64,000 nucleotides of DNA from an uncultured Rhodopila sp. (GTDB lineage: Bacteria > Pseudomonadota > Alphaproteobacteria > Acetobacterales > Acetobacteraceae), in NCBI RefSeq assembly GCF_903915725.1, contig NZ_CAIWTY010000001.1, forward strand, positions 1-64,000, read 5' to 3'. The number at the start of each line of letters is the position of its first letter. Positions within the stretch are counted from its first letter, which is position 1. A program made the position numbers and the translations under genes. The notes beneath the pieces were generated by a model, which did not search any database, was not told where the DNA came from, and was given only the letters and a program-made list of their open reading frames with translations. Positions 49,226-57,227 of the stretch are shown here, one piece after another.

Positions 49226-49255
49226 AGGTCCGGGGTGGTTCGCCACCCCGGTCCT
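49226..49255 (+). promoter_or_regulatory. Stable TTCG hairpin between gvpA and gvpC
   Basis: A perfect 9-bp stem (CCGGGGTGG / CCACCCCGG) closed by a TTCG tetraloop, extended by three more pairs after one mismatch. No T-run follows, so it is not a standard terminator. It probably protects the 3' end of a short gvpA transcript or partly attenuates read-through into the downstream genes, raising GvpA over the minor proteins. Confidence 0.75.
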
Positions 49256-49284
49256 ACTCAGGACACGTGACTTTGGAGGACGAT

Positions 49285-50145
49285 ATGCAGTTTGGTAAAT
49301 CCCTGGCAAGGCTAGCGAATGATATCGCTGCCGGGTATGGCGCGCGGAACGAAATTGCCGTCGCCCGAGCCACTTCCCTCGCGGCTCTGAATGCCGCAAC
49401 ACAACAGACGCTGTCCGACAACAACGCTCATCGTGCCGGCGTGGCGCGGGACCTCGCCGCCACTGCGGCAGATCTGCGTGAGCGGCTTGCAGCCAGCGAC
49501 GCAGCCCTTGGCGCCGCCGTCCAGACGACACTGACGGCTGCCCGGCAGGATCTCGCCGCCAAGCGCCAGACGATCTCGGACAACGCCCGGGCGTTGCGCT
49601 CCAACCTCGACGCATCGCGCCGCAAGGCATCCGCGGCACTGAATGCCTTCCGCACCGAAGTGCGCGCCGATCAGGCCGCCACCGCCGCGGCGCAGAGTGA
49701 ATCGCTCAGCAAGTTCGCCGCTGATGTGCACAATGAATCGGCTGCGTTCCGTGCCGGAGCTCGCGCCGACAGGGCCGCCGCCGCAGACGTTCTTTCGGCC
49801 TCGCTCAATAAGTTCATCGCCGGCGTGCAGAGTGAGACGGCATCGATCAAGGCCGAAGTGCAGGATCAGTTCCGTATCGCACGCGCTGCTTGGGGGAATG
49901 CGACGATACCGGTTGCGAAGCCGGCCGCCGCCGCACCGCCGCAAGCTGCCGCTGCTCCGGTCCCGCCGCCTGTGCAGGCGCGTGCTTCCGCTCCGCCCGT
50001 TCCGGCGCCTGCCGCCGTGGAAGCCGCTCCCGCCGAGCAGGCCCCCAGTGCCCCGGTTCGTCATCGCAAGCGCGATCTTGAAAAGCTCGCGGGCGAAGAC
50101 GACCAGCAGTCCGGCTCAAGCCGTTCCTCCGGCTCTTTGAATTAG
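49285..50145 (+). CDS. gvpC: GvpC-like gas vesicle outer-scaffold protein
   Basis: A 286-residue, Ala/Arg/Asp-rich, mostly helical protein starting behind GGAGGA. A 33-residue period is visible: LSKFAADVHNESAAFRAGAR begins at residue 141 and LNKFIAGVQSETASIKAEVQ at 174, with a partial earlier unit LNAFRTEVRADQ at 119. Cyanobacterial GvpC is built of 33-residue repeats that clamp the vesicle ribs. Residues ~207-262 are Pro/Ala-rich and the C terminus is charged. Position directly after gvpA also fits. Overall identity to known GvpC is probably low. Confidence 0.75.
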   Translation: MQFGKSLARLANDIAAGYGARNEIAVARATSLAALNAATQQTLSDNNAHRAGVARDLAATAADLRERLAASDAALGAAVQTTLTAARQDLAAKRQTISDNARALRSNLDASRRKASAALNAFRTEVRADQAATAAAQSESLSKFAADVHNESAAFRAGARADRAAAADVLSASLNKFIAGVQSETASIKAEVQDQFRIARAAWGNATIPVAKPAAAAPPQAAAAPVPPPVQARASAPPVPAPAAVEAAPAEQAPSAPVRHRKRDLEKLAGEDDQQSGSSRSSGSLN

Positions 50146-50154
50146 AGCAATATC

Positions 50155-51120
50155 ATGAGCGCCCTGACACTGACCGACGCCGCACCCGAAGCTGAAATCA
50201 ATGTGGATATCGAGGCAAGCGATACATTTGTCTCGACACCCTACATCGAGGACCTGACGCGCAGGGCGCTCATTTACCTGCGCGCCGGTTACTCCGTGCA
50301 TCTCAGCGGACCAGCCGGAACCGGCAAGACGACTCTTGCCTTCCATATTGCTACGCAGCTTGCCCGTCCGGTGACGTTGCTGCACGGCGATCACCAACTC
50401 ACAAGCTCCGACCTGGTCGGTTCGGCAAGCGGCTTCCGCAAGTCGAAGTTGGTCGACAACTTCATTCACAACGTGCTCCGTACCGAGGAGCAGCAAACCA
50501 CGCTGTGGACGGATAACCGCCTGACGACCGCCTGCCGCCACGGCCACACGCTGATCTACGACGAGTTCAACCGCACTCCCCCTGCGGCGAACGCGCCGTT
50601 GCTCAGCGTGCTGGCCGAGGGCATCCTCAATCTGCCGCGGGTGCATGAAGGACGCGAAAACTACCTGACCGTCCATCCCAAGTTCTGCGCCATCCTGACC
50701 TCGAACCCCGAAGAATATGCCGGTGTCTTCGAAACCGCCGACAGCCTGATCGACCGAGTCATCACGATCTGTGTTGGCCATTTCGATCGCATTACGGAAA
50801 TGGCCATCGTCCAGGGCAAATCGGGTCTTTCGCTCGCCGACTCGGAAGCCGTGGTCGATTTGGTGCGTGCGCTCCGGCTGCGCGAGGATCGTCAGCAACT
50901 GACGGTGCGCGGCGCACTGGCGCTGGCGCGGGTCACCGCGGCGGCCGGCGTGCGGCCGACATTGGATGATCCGTTATTTCGCTGTTGTTGCCGGGATATT
51001 CTTCATGCAACGGATGAAGAACTCAAGCACGCCCATGCGCTTGAGGGTCGTCCGAGCGAGGCGCCGGGTGAAGTCGTCCCCGGGCTGCGCCGCCGCCGCG
51101 ACAAAGGATCACGGGCATGA
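50155..51120 (+). CDS. gvpN: Gas vesicle ATPase GvpN
   Basis: A 321-residue MoxR-type AAA ATPase. Walker A GPAGTGKT is at residues 52-59, Walker B LIYDEFNR at 133-140, and the sensor-1 segment is AILTSNPEEYAGVFETADSL. The N-terminal phrase STPYIEDLTRRALIYLRAGY is typical of GvpN. It is thought to help vesicles grow from small bicones to cylinders. The stop overlaps the next start (ATGA). Confidence 0.96.
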   Translation: MSALTLTDAAPEAEINVDIEASDTFVSTPYIEDLTRRALIYLRAGYSVHLSGPAGTGKTTLAFHIATQLARPVTLLHGDHQLTSSDLVGSASGFRKSKLVDNFIHNVLRTEEQQTTLWTDNRLTTACRHGHTLIYDEFNRTPPAANAPLLSVLAEGILNLPRVHEGRENYLTVHPKFCAILTSNPEEYAGVFETADSLIDRVITICVGHFDRITEMAIVQGKSGLSLADSEAVVDLVRALRLREDRQQLTVRGALALARVTAAAGVRPTLDDPLFRCCCRDILHATDEELKHAHALEGRPSEAPGEVVPGLRRRRDKGSRA

Positions 51121-51449
51121 GCAAGTTTACCCGCATCCGCACCACCATCCCGCCTCGGACCTACGGGTCCGGGCGCAAGGCGGCAACACCGGCCGCGATC
51201 CTGCTGCGCATGAGCTTTTTGGAACTCGAACGTCAGCGCCGCGTGCAGGAAACCGAGCTGCTCAGCGCGCGTGCCATCAAATTACAATCCCGCATCGAGG
51301 AAATCGACCGGGAAAAGCTTGTGTTGCGACAGGCATTGGATCAAACAACAGAACCGCTGGTGTCGGCCGGGGCATTGCCCGTCACCCGTGCAGCGCTTCG
51401 CTCAAGTAACCAGAGCCGCCCGCGGGGCGGCTTCGCCATCAGGTACTGA
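51117..51449 (+). CDS. GvpV-like small coiled-coil gas vesicle protein
   Basis: A 110-residue basic protein with PPRTYGSGRKAATPAAILLR followed by a helical/coiled-coil stretch (ELERQRRVQETELLSARAIK and on to about residue 78) and a basic tail. Position after gvpN and the YGSGRKA pattern suggest GvpV as in enterobacterial gvp clusters (recalled, not checked). Role unknown, probably accessory in assembly. It overlaps gvpN by four bases. Confidence 0.6.
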   Translation: MSKFTRIRTTIPPRTYGSGRKAATPAAILLRMSFLELERQRRVQETELLSARAIKLQSRIEEIDREKLVLRQALDQTTEPLVSAGALPVTRAALRSSNQSRPRGGFAIRY

Positions 51450-51487
51450 CTGGCATGACAACATTGATTGCCCGAAAGAAGGTTAAA

Positions 51488-51805
51488 ATGGACCAAGGTT
51501 TCATAAACCCGGAAAAGGCGGTACTCACCAAGGCCGCACCCGTTCACGCTTCCCCGATGGTGCGGCTTGCCAGCATCGTGCGCGGCCTGACCAGCGATCT
51601 GTTGTGCGCAAGCGATACACGCATCATCAAGATCGCAGTCGAAGGCTCCGCCGGCTGGTCGGTTGAAGTCGAGGTTTTCGCTCCCAATCCGGAACTGACG
51701 GTCAGCCTGCGCGGCGGATCCAAGGCCATCCTGGAGCGTCACCGCTACCGGCTTCATTTCGACCTGGATCTGCAACTGCTCGCGCTCGAACCGGCCGAGG
51801 AGTAA
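51488..51805 (+). CDS. Unassigned gvp-cluster protein (possibly GvpO-like)
   Basis: A 105-residue protein starting MDQGFINPEKAVLTKAAPVH behind AAGAAGG; an earlier ATG at 51455 is possible. The central IIKIAVEGSAGWSVEVEVFA and ending RHRYRLHFDLDLQLLALEP recall the GvpO fold (W-x-V-x-x-E, then an RY segment), but the match is too weak to name it. It lies between the gvpV-like gene and gvpF/L, inside the operon, so a gas-vesicle role is inferred from context. Confidence 0.5.
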   Translation: MDQGFINPEKAVLTKAAPVHASPMVRLASIVRGLTSDLLCASDTRIIKIAVEGSAGWSVEVEVFAPNPELTVSLRGGSKAILERHRYRLHFDLDLQLLALEPAEE

Positions 51806-51811
51806 GCCGCC

Positions 51812-52555
51812 ATGGCCAGCAGCAGCGGCCGGCTTTATATCTATGCGGTCACCTCCGCGGATGTGATGCTCCCGGCGGACCTGAAAGGACTTGACGGCGC
51901 GCCGGTACGGCTTTGCGTCGTCGGCCGCCTGGCAGCCATTGTTTCAGACACCGACCTTGACGTCGTGCGGCCCGAGCGGCGCTATCTGTCCGCGCACCAG
52001 GCCGTGCTGACGCGCGCAATCGCCGACACCGATTTGTTGCCGATGGCCTTCGGCATGATCAGCGACAATGAGGAAAGCGTGCGCTTGCTGATCGCCGAGC
52101 ATGTCGCCGTGCTGTCGCGCCAGCTTACCCGCATTGTCGGGCGTGTGGAAATGACCGTGCGGCTGCGCTGGCAGGAGGAAGACACCTTCCGAGTCTTCGT
52201 CGATCGCTTTCCCGAACTGCGCAAGCGCCGCGACGCCTGTTTCAGCGGCAAGCGCGAACCCGGACAGATGGAACTGCTGGAACTCGGCCGCACCTTCGAA
52301 AAACTCATGAAACGCGAGCGCGAGGACAAAACCAGTCTGGCGCTGGCCATGCTGGGTCAGGTCGCCGTCGAGGTGAAGACCGTCGAACCGTCCAGCGAGC
52401 GGCTGATGTTCGACCTGAACTGCCTGGTCGAGCGCGACCAGGAAAACCGTTTCGACACGATCGTGGAGGAACTCGCCGGCAAGCTGGGCGATGAGTTCGT
52501 CATGGAGGTCCGCGGTCCATGGCCGCCCTATAACTTCGTCAGCGTCTCGATCTGA
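51812..52555 (+). CDS. Gas vesicle protein GvpF/GvpL
   Basis: A 247-residue protein of the GvpF/GvpL family. It starts RLYIYAVTSADVMLPADLKG, then has AHQAVLTRAIADTDLLPMAFG, a helical middle domain and the typical ending GPWPPYNFVSVSI. GvpF/L are minor vesicle proteins that bind GvpA and act early in nucleation. GAGGAG lies just upstream of the start. A second member closes the cluster at 57224-58006. Confidence 0.93.
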   Translation: MASSSGRLYIYAVTSADVMLPADLKGLDGAPVRLCVVGRLAAIVSDTDLDVVRPERRYLSAHQAVLTRAIADTDLLPMAFGMISDNEESVRLLIAEHVAVLSRQLTRIVGRVEMTVRLRWQEEDTFRVFVDRFPELRKRRDACFSGKREPGQMELLELGRTFEKLMKREREDKTSLALAMLGQVAVEVKTVEPSSERLMFDLNCLVERDQENRFDTIVEELAGKLGDEFVMEVRGPWPPYNFVSVSI

Positions 52556-52574
52556 CAACCGCTGGAGAAGCACG

Positions 52575-52826
52575 ATGATCGGCAGCCTCCTGATGTCACC
52601 GATGACCGGCCTCACCTTCATCATGCGTGAAATCGCGCATGCCGTGGATGAGGCACGGGAGGCTGGCCGCAAAGCCATCATGGCCGATCTGCAGGAGCTG
52701 CACCGGCAGATCGAGCGCGGTTCAATAACGGAACCGGAATTCGAACTGCGGGAAGCGGTACTGCTTGATCAGCTGGAGGGCCTATCCGGCAATGGCGCCG
52801 ACAAGGGCCCGGGCGGCGTAAAGTGA
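52575..52826 (+). CDS. gvpG: Gas vesicle protein GvpG
   Basis: An 83-residue protein with the GvpG pattern: LLMSPMTGLTFIMREIAHAV, a charged helix (DEAREAGRKAIMADLQELHR) and GSITEPEFELREAVLLDQLE. GvpG is an essential small assembly factor in other systems. GGAGAAG precedes the ATG. The stop overlaps a GTG start of the next gene (GTGA). Confidence 0.92.
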   Translation: MIGSLLMSPMTGLTFIMREIAHAVDEAREAGRKAIMADLQELHRQIERGSITEPEFELREAVLLDQLEGLSGNGADKGPGGVK

Positions 52827-53044
52827 AAACGTCCATCGGCGGTGGGACGGCTTCGTCCAACGCCACGCTTTGCGACCTTCTGGACCGGTTGATCGATACC
52901 GGGGTGGTGGCGCGGGGTTCGATCGTTATTTCAGTGGCCGGGATTCAGCTCATTTATATCGAAGTCAGCCTTTTGATCGCTTCGGTGGAGACGGCTTTTG
53001 GCGAACGCCGCACCCTGACGCAACCGGATGCGGTGGCGGCATGA
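52823..53044 (+). CDS. GvpA-family paralogue (GvpA/J/M/S type)
   Basis: A 73-residue protein starting at GTG with the GvpA core: NATLCDLLDRLIDTGVVARG, SIVISVAGIQLIYIEVSLLI and ASVETAFGERRTL. It is more divergent than the main GvpA and probably a minor wall or nucleation protein of the GvpJ/M/S group. Overlaps with gvpG (GTGA) and gvpK (ATGA) make it part of a coupled series. Confidence 0.88.
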   Translation: MKTSIGGGTASSNATLCDLLDRLIDTGVVARGSIVISVAGIQLIYIEVSLLIASVETAFGERRTLTQPDAVAA

Positions 53045-53394
53045 ACCAGATCTCATCCCCGGCCTCGCAAATCTTCACGCCGGAAGAAAATCTGGCCATT
53101 ACTCTGGCGCGCCGTCTCGACGGTTCGGCGCGTCATGTGGATATCGGGCGGGATACCGGTAACGGCCTTGCCAAGCTGGTCCTCGCCTTGCTGAACGTAA
53201 TCCATGAACTGCTCGAGAAGCAGGCCATGCGGCGGATCGACGGCGGATCGCTGTCTCAGGCGCAGGCGGAAGCTTTAGGGGAGGCGCTGATGAATCAGGC
53301 CCTGACCATACTGGACCTCTGCGACCAGCTCGGCATCACAGAGGAAGACCTTGCCATTGACCTCGGCCCCCTTGGGCGCCTGGGTGGAGACTGA
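53041..53394 (+). CDS. gvpK: Gas vesicle protein GvpK
   Basis: A 117-residue protein with the GvpK signatures GNGLAKLVLALLNVIHELLE, KQAMRRIDGGSLSQAQAEAL and LGEALMNQALTILDLCDQLG (split for length). GvpK is a helical, essential assembly factor. It starts by overlapping the GvpA paralogue (ATGA) and ends two bases before the GvpJ-like start. Confidence 0.94.
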   Translation: MNQISSPASQIFTPEENLAITLARRLDGSARHVDIGRDTGNGLAKLVLALLNVIHELLEKQAMRRIDGGSLSQAQAEALGEALMNQALTILDLCDQLGITEEDLAIDLGPLGRLGGD

Positions 53395-53396
53395 AC

Positions 53397-53738
53397 GTGA
53401 GCATCAACAACAACGGCAATTTCCAGCATTCCGTCCCCAGCACGACGCTCGGCGATTTGCTGGAACGGATCCTTGATAAGGGCGTGGTGATCTCCGGCGA
53501 CATCAAGATCAAGCTGGTCGAGGTGGAGCTGCTGACCATCCAGATCCGCCTCGTCATCTGCTCGGTCGATCGTGCCAAGGAGATCGGCATCGACTGGTGG
53601 CGCTCGGACAGCCATTTCTCCGGCCTGGAGGGCACCGGCCCGGCCGGCCGCATACGCGAACTCGAAGAACGGCTGGCGCGGCTGGAAGGCACTGCAAAGA
53701 TCGAAACGCCGGCTTTGGTGGAGGCGACGCATGGCTGA
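53397..53738 (+). CDS. gvpJ: GvpJ-like protein (GvpA family with C-terminal extension)
   Basis: A 113-residue protein from a GTG start. Residues ~14-62 carry the GvpA-family core (STTLGDLLERILDKGVVISG, DIKIKLVEVELLTIQIRLVI). A tail follows with IGIDWWRSDSHFSGLEG and a short coiled coil (GRIRELEERLARLEG). This length and tail fit GvpJ/GvpS rather than GvpA. Such proteins are thought to seed or cap vesicles. The 3' end overlaps gvpH by eight bases. Confidence 0.8.
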   Translation: MSINNNGNFQHSVPSTTLGDLLERILDKGVVISGDIKIKLVEVELLTIQIRLVICSVDRAKEIGIDWWRSDSHFSGLEGTGPAGRIRELEERLARLEGTAKIETPALVEATHG

Positions 53739-54267
53739 GCGGGACAACTCAAACGGCGGCCTCGGTTTGGAAGGGCTGCTGCGCAATATCGGTGATATGC
53801 TGCACCAGGCCGCAAACATGTCGGCGGAGGGCCGCCGCGATGGACAACAGCCCCGCGGGCAGCGCCCGATGTTCGAATCGCGCATGCGAATACGCAGCGT
53901 CGATGGCGATGATATCGGCACCGATTTCTTCGGCTTGCGGGACCTGATCGCATCCGCCACCGCGTCGCCCGACGGCAATCAGTCGGATGACGAAGTGCCG
54001 CGTCCGCCCGAGCGGCGGGAACCGGCGGTCGAGCTGTTCGCCACTTCGGATGCGATCAGCGCCATCGTCGAACTGCCGGGCGCCGAAGCCGCGAGCCTGA
54101 CCGTGCGGGTCGAACAGGACATGCTGACGATCGCCGCCAGCGGTTGCGGCATCGACTACGGGACCGAGGCGCTGCTGCCGGCCCCGGTGGATGATTCGGC
54201 ACGCGAGCAAAGCTTCTGCAATGGCGTGCTCGAACTGAAATGGCCGCGCGTCAAAGCGCAGAAATAA
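53731..54267 (+). CDS. gvpH: GvpH-like protein with Hsp20/alpha-crystallin domain
   Basis: A 178-residue protein. The N-terminal ~95 residues are polar, glycine-rich and partly disordered-looking (LEGLLRNIGDMLHQAANMSA near the start). The C-terminal domain follows the small heat-shock pattern: PAVELFATSDAISAIVELPG, SLTVRVEQDMLTIAASG and a final FCNGVLELKWPRV strand. GvpH of haloarchaea also has an Hsp20 fold and acts as chaperone. Its TAA stop directly abuts the MITE-like element. Confidence 0.78.
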   Translation: MAERDNSNGGLGLEGLLRNIGDMLHQAANMSAEGRRDGQQPRGQRPMFESRMRIRSVDGDDIGTDFFGLRDLIASATASPDGNQSDDEVPRPPERREPAVELFATSDAISAIVELPGAEAASLTVRVEQDMLTIAASGCGIDYGTEALLPAPVDDSAREQSFCNGVLELKWPRVKAQK

Positions 54268-54437
54268 TACCAACCGCCGTGGAGGATGACCCATGGGCAC
54301 GGGCGGCTTATTCGTCATGGCGGGCGCAGGCCCGCCATCCACGCCTTTGTCTGAACGAGCGAAAGGCGTGGATGCCGACCTCCGTCGGCATGACGGGGCG
54401 GCACTCGCCGGAGAGTCGCTCTCAAAGCCGGTTGGTA
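54268..54437. repeat. MITE-like element, type 1, 170 bp, inside the gvp locus
   Basis: Terminal inverted repeats TACCAACCG (54268-54276) and CGGTTGGTA (54429-54437) are exact. The inner sequence matches the 36577-36745 element almost base for base, with the same GGCGGGC..GCCCGCC and CCGACCTCCGTCGG hairpins. It lies exactly between the gvpH stop and the next gene's leader and would fold strongly in the operon mRNA. Confidence 0.82.
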
Positions 54438-54453
54438 TAAGGATACAGGTGGC

Positions 54454-55032
54454 GTGACCCGCCGGCTGCTCATCGTTCCGATCGTCCACACATCAGCCGA
54501 GCTTGGGTCGGAGGGGCAACAGAACCGGGCCGAATTCGTCGCCCGCCACGGCGACCTGCGCTGGGCGGAGCGTGAAGCAAAAATCGAGCACTACTGGCTG
54601 ACCGTCCGCGACGCTGTGCTCGCCCTGCCGATCGGCTTTGACCAGGTGAAGGTTTATCAGGACAGCCTGCCTGACGGGCCGGGTACGGATCGTCTCGTGG
54701 AAGACATGGCGGGCCACGGCAACAGCCCGAATCACCGCCTGCTCAAGCTTCTGAAAAGCCGCGGCGCGTCGATCATCGGCACCGAGTCGCTCGCCCTGCT
54801 GCTGGAAGAATACCAGGCTATCAAGGACGGCCGCGCCAGCCCCGACCTGTTGCGGCGATCGCTGGACGGGCGTGATCGTTACATTGCCAACCGCATCGCT
54901 GAAACCCTGGCCGAGGGCGAGATCGGCATTCTCTTCATCGGCGCCGCGCACGACGTGGCCCGCTTCTGCGATCCATCGATCAAAGTCGCGGTGCTTGCCT
55001 CCGGCGCCCGAAACAACCGGGAAAACCCATGA
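54454..55032 (+). CDS. Unassigned protein of the gvp locus
   Basis: A 192-residue protein from a GTG start (MTRRLLIVPIVHTSAELGSE) after GGATACAGG. It alternates strands and helices with no signal or membrane segment. Notable motifs are LIVPIVHT at the start, HRLLKLLKSRGASIIGTESL in the middle and GEIGILFIGAAHDVARF near the end, suggesting a Rossmann-like or TIM-like fold with paired His residues. It overlaps the AAA ATPase by four bases (ATGA), so the two are made together. Its place after gvpH matches gvpZ of Serratia in my memory; sequence homology is unchecked. Confidence 0.6.
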   Translation: MTRRLLIVPIVHTSAELGSEGQQNRAEFVARHGDLRWAEREAKIEHYWLTVRDAVLALPIGFDQVKVYQDSLPDGPGTDRLVEDMAGHGNSPNHRLLKLLKSRGASIIGTESLALLLEEYQAIKDGRASPDLLRRSLDGRDRYIANRIAETLAEGEIGILFIGAAHDVARFCDPSIKVAVLASGARNNRENP

Positions 55033-57227
55033 ACGACGCCCCCGTAGCCGACACCAGCCTGATCGCGGTCGAAGCCAGGACCGAAGATATCGGCCGCGGC
55101 ATTCTCCGCGTTGACCCCGAGGCCATGCAGGCCATCGGCCTGCGCAGCGGCGACACGGTGGAGGTCGTGGCTGAGCGGACGGCGCTGGCCCGCCTGCTGC
55201 CCAATTTCCCGCCCGACCGCGGCAAGCGCGAAGCGCATATGGACGGGATCACCCGCGCCAACGCCGGCATCAGCCTCGGCCGCCCTATCACCTTGCGCCC
55301 GCTGCCCTGCAAGCCGGCGGAGTCGGTGATCCTGCGGTTGGAGGCCGGCCGCAAACTGGCAGCCAGCGACATCGAATATCTGGCCCGGCGCGTTGACGGC
55401 ATCCCGCTGCGCGTCGGCGACCGGGTCGGGATCGTCTTGTTCGGCGGACGCACCGAGGAACTGGTGGTCGAGCGCGTCGAACCGGCCGGCGCCGTCATCA
55501 TCCAGCCCAGCACCCTGTTGCAGGTCAAGACGCCGCAGCCGGAACCGGCCGCGCGCGGCGGCGCGGCCGCTGCGCCGCGGCAGGGCAAGGCCAACCTCGG
55601 CAGTTACGAGGACGTCGGCGGCCTGGAGAAAGAGGTGAAGCGCCTGCGGGAGATGGTGGAGCTGCCGCTCGCCCGCCCGGAACTGTTTGCCCGGCTGGGA
55701 ATCACGCCACCGCGCGGCGTGTTGCTGTACGGGCCGCCCGGCTGCGGCAAGACGTTGCTCGCCCGTGCCGTGGCCAGCGAGACCCGCGCCAGCTTCCATT
55801 ACATCAACGGCCCGGAAATCATCCATAAGCATTACGGCGCCAGCGAAGCCAAGCTGCGGGAAATCTTCGAGACCGCGCGCAAGTCCTCGCCGGCGATCAT
55901 CTTCATCGACGAGATCGACGCCATCGCGCCGCGCCGCGACCAGGTCGTCGGCGATGTGGAAAAGCGCGTCGTCGCCACGCTGCTGACCTGCATGGACGGT
56001 CTGTCCGATCGCGGCGACCTGGTGGTGATCGCGGCGACGAACCTGCCGAACTCGCTGGACCCGGCGTTGCGGCGGCCGGGGCGTTTCGATCGCGAACTGG
56101 CGCTGGGTGTGCCGAACCGTGACGGGCGGCGCAAGATTCTCTCGATCCACACGCGGGGCATGCCGCTGGAGGAGGAAGTCGATCTCGACCGCGTCGCGGA
56201 AATGACGCACGGCTTCACCGGTGCTGACTTGCAGTCGCTCTGCCGCGAGGCGGCGATGTCGGTGCTGCGCCGGCATGAGGCGGCGCTGAGCGACGGGACC
56301 TTGTCGCCGGCCGGGCTGCATGTCGAGATGCATGACTTCCTGGACACGGTGCCGCAGATCACGCCCACCGCACTGCGCGAAACGACTGTCGAAGTGCCCC
56401 ATGTCAACTGGGCCGATGTCGGCGGCGTCACCGACGTCAAGCGCCGGCTACAGGAAAGCGTGGTCTGGCCGCTGCGCTATGCGTCCACCTATGCGCGTTA
56501 TGATTTGCAGCCGCCGAAGGGGCTGATCCTGCACGGGCCGCCCGGCACCGGCAAGACATTACTGGCCCGTGCGCTGGCGACCGAGGCGCAGGTCAATTTC
56601 GTTTCCATTCGCGGTCCGGAGCTGCTGTCGAAATACGTCGGCGATTCCGAGCGCGGCGTGCGGGAGATTTTCGCGAAGGTCAGGCAGGCGTCTCCGTGTA
56701 TTTTGTTTCTTGACGAACTCGACAGCCTGGTCCCGGAACGCGGCCGCTCGCAGGGCAACGACGTAACCGATCGCGTGGTGGCGCAGTTCCTGGTCGAGAT
56801 CGACGGTGTGCGGCCGTTGAACGATGTCTGGCTTGTCGGCGCAACGAACCGCCTGGACCTGATCGATCCCGCCTTGCTCCGTCCCGGGCGTTTCGAACTG
56901 AAGCTGGCGGTTGATCTGCCGGATGAAGCCGCGCGCCTGGAGATCCTGCGGGTCCACACTGCGCGCAAGCCGTTGGGATCGGATGTCGATCTCAGCCGGC
57001 TTGCCGCCGACACGGCCGGGTTCTCCGGCGCGGATCTGGCGATGCTGACGTCGGGCGCGACGCTTGCGGCGGTGCGCCGGGCCGTACAGGCTCAGGAGGC
57101 CGGCACGGCGGAACCGGTTGCCGTCACGCCGGCTGACTTCGCCGAGGCGCTGGCGGAGATGCGCGCGCAGCGTCCCGCGCCGGCACCGCAACGGGTGGCG
57201 CACGATCCGTGGGGTTCGCCGGCATGA
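55029..57227 (+). CDS. CDC48/VCP-like AAA+ ATPase of the gas vesicle locus
   Basis: A 732-residue protein with full CDC48 architecture: an N-terminal double-psi barrel (ILRVDPEAMQAIGLRSGDTV) and CDC48-2-like part (to ~175); a D1 ATPase with Walker A GPPGCGKT (235-242), Walker B DEID (294-297) and RRPGRFDRE; a linker; and a D2 ATPase with Walker A GPPGTGKT (503-510), Walker B DELD (562-565) and LRPGRFELKL. Such enzymes unfold or disassemble protein complexes. It overlaps both neighbours by four bases within the gvp operon, so a role in vesicle assembly, quality control or removal is inferred. Confidence 0.92.
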   Translation: MNDAPVADTSLIAVEARTEDIGRGILRVDPEAMQAIGLRSGDTVEVVAERTALARLLPNFPPDRGKREAHMDGITRANAGISLGRPITLRPLPCKPAESVILRLEAGRKLAASDIEYLARRVDGIPLRVGDRVGIVLFGGRTEELVVERVEPAGAVIIQPSTLLQVKTPQPEPAARGGAAAAPRQGKANLGSYEDVGGLEKEVKRLREMVELPLARPELFARLGITPPRGVLLYGPPGCGKTLLARAVASETRASFHYINGPEIIHKHYGASEAKLREIFETARKSSPAIIFIDEIDAIAPRRDQVVGDVEKRVVATLLTCMDGLSDRGDLVVIAATNLPNSLDPALRRPGRFDRELALGVPNRDGRRKILSIHTRGMPLEEEVDLDRVAEMTHGFTGADLQSLCREAAMSVLRRHEAALSDGTLSPAGLHVEMHDFLDTVPQITPTALRETTVEVPHVNWADVGGVTDVKRRLQESVVWPLRYASTYARYDLQPPKGLILHGPPGTGKTLLARALATEAQVNFVSIRGPELLSKYVGDSERGVREIFAKVRQASPCILFLDELDSLVPERGRSQGNDVTDRVVAQFLVEIDGVRPLNDVWLVGATNRLDLIDPALLRPGRFELKLAVDLPDEAARLEILRVHTARKPLGSDVDLSRLAADTAGFSGADLAMLTSGATLAAVRRAVQAQEAGTAEPVAVTPADFAEALAEMRAQRPAPAPQRVAHDPWGSPA

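Noticed and set aside
54879-56402. 507-codon - strand frame opposite the CDC48-like ATPase
   Set aside because: Mirror frame; the + strand has both Walker A/B sets intact.
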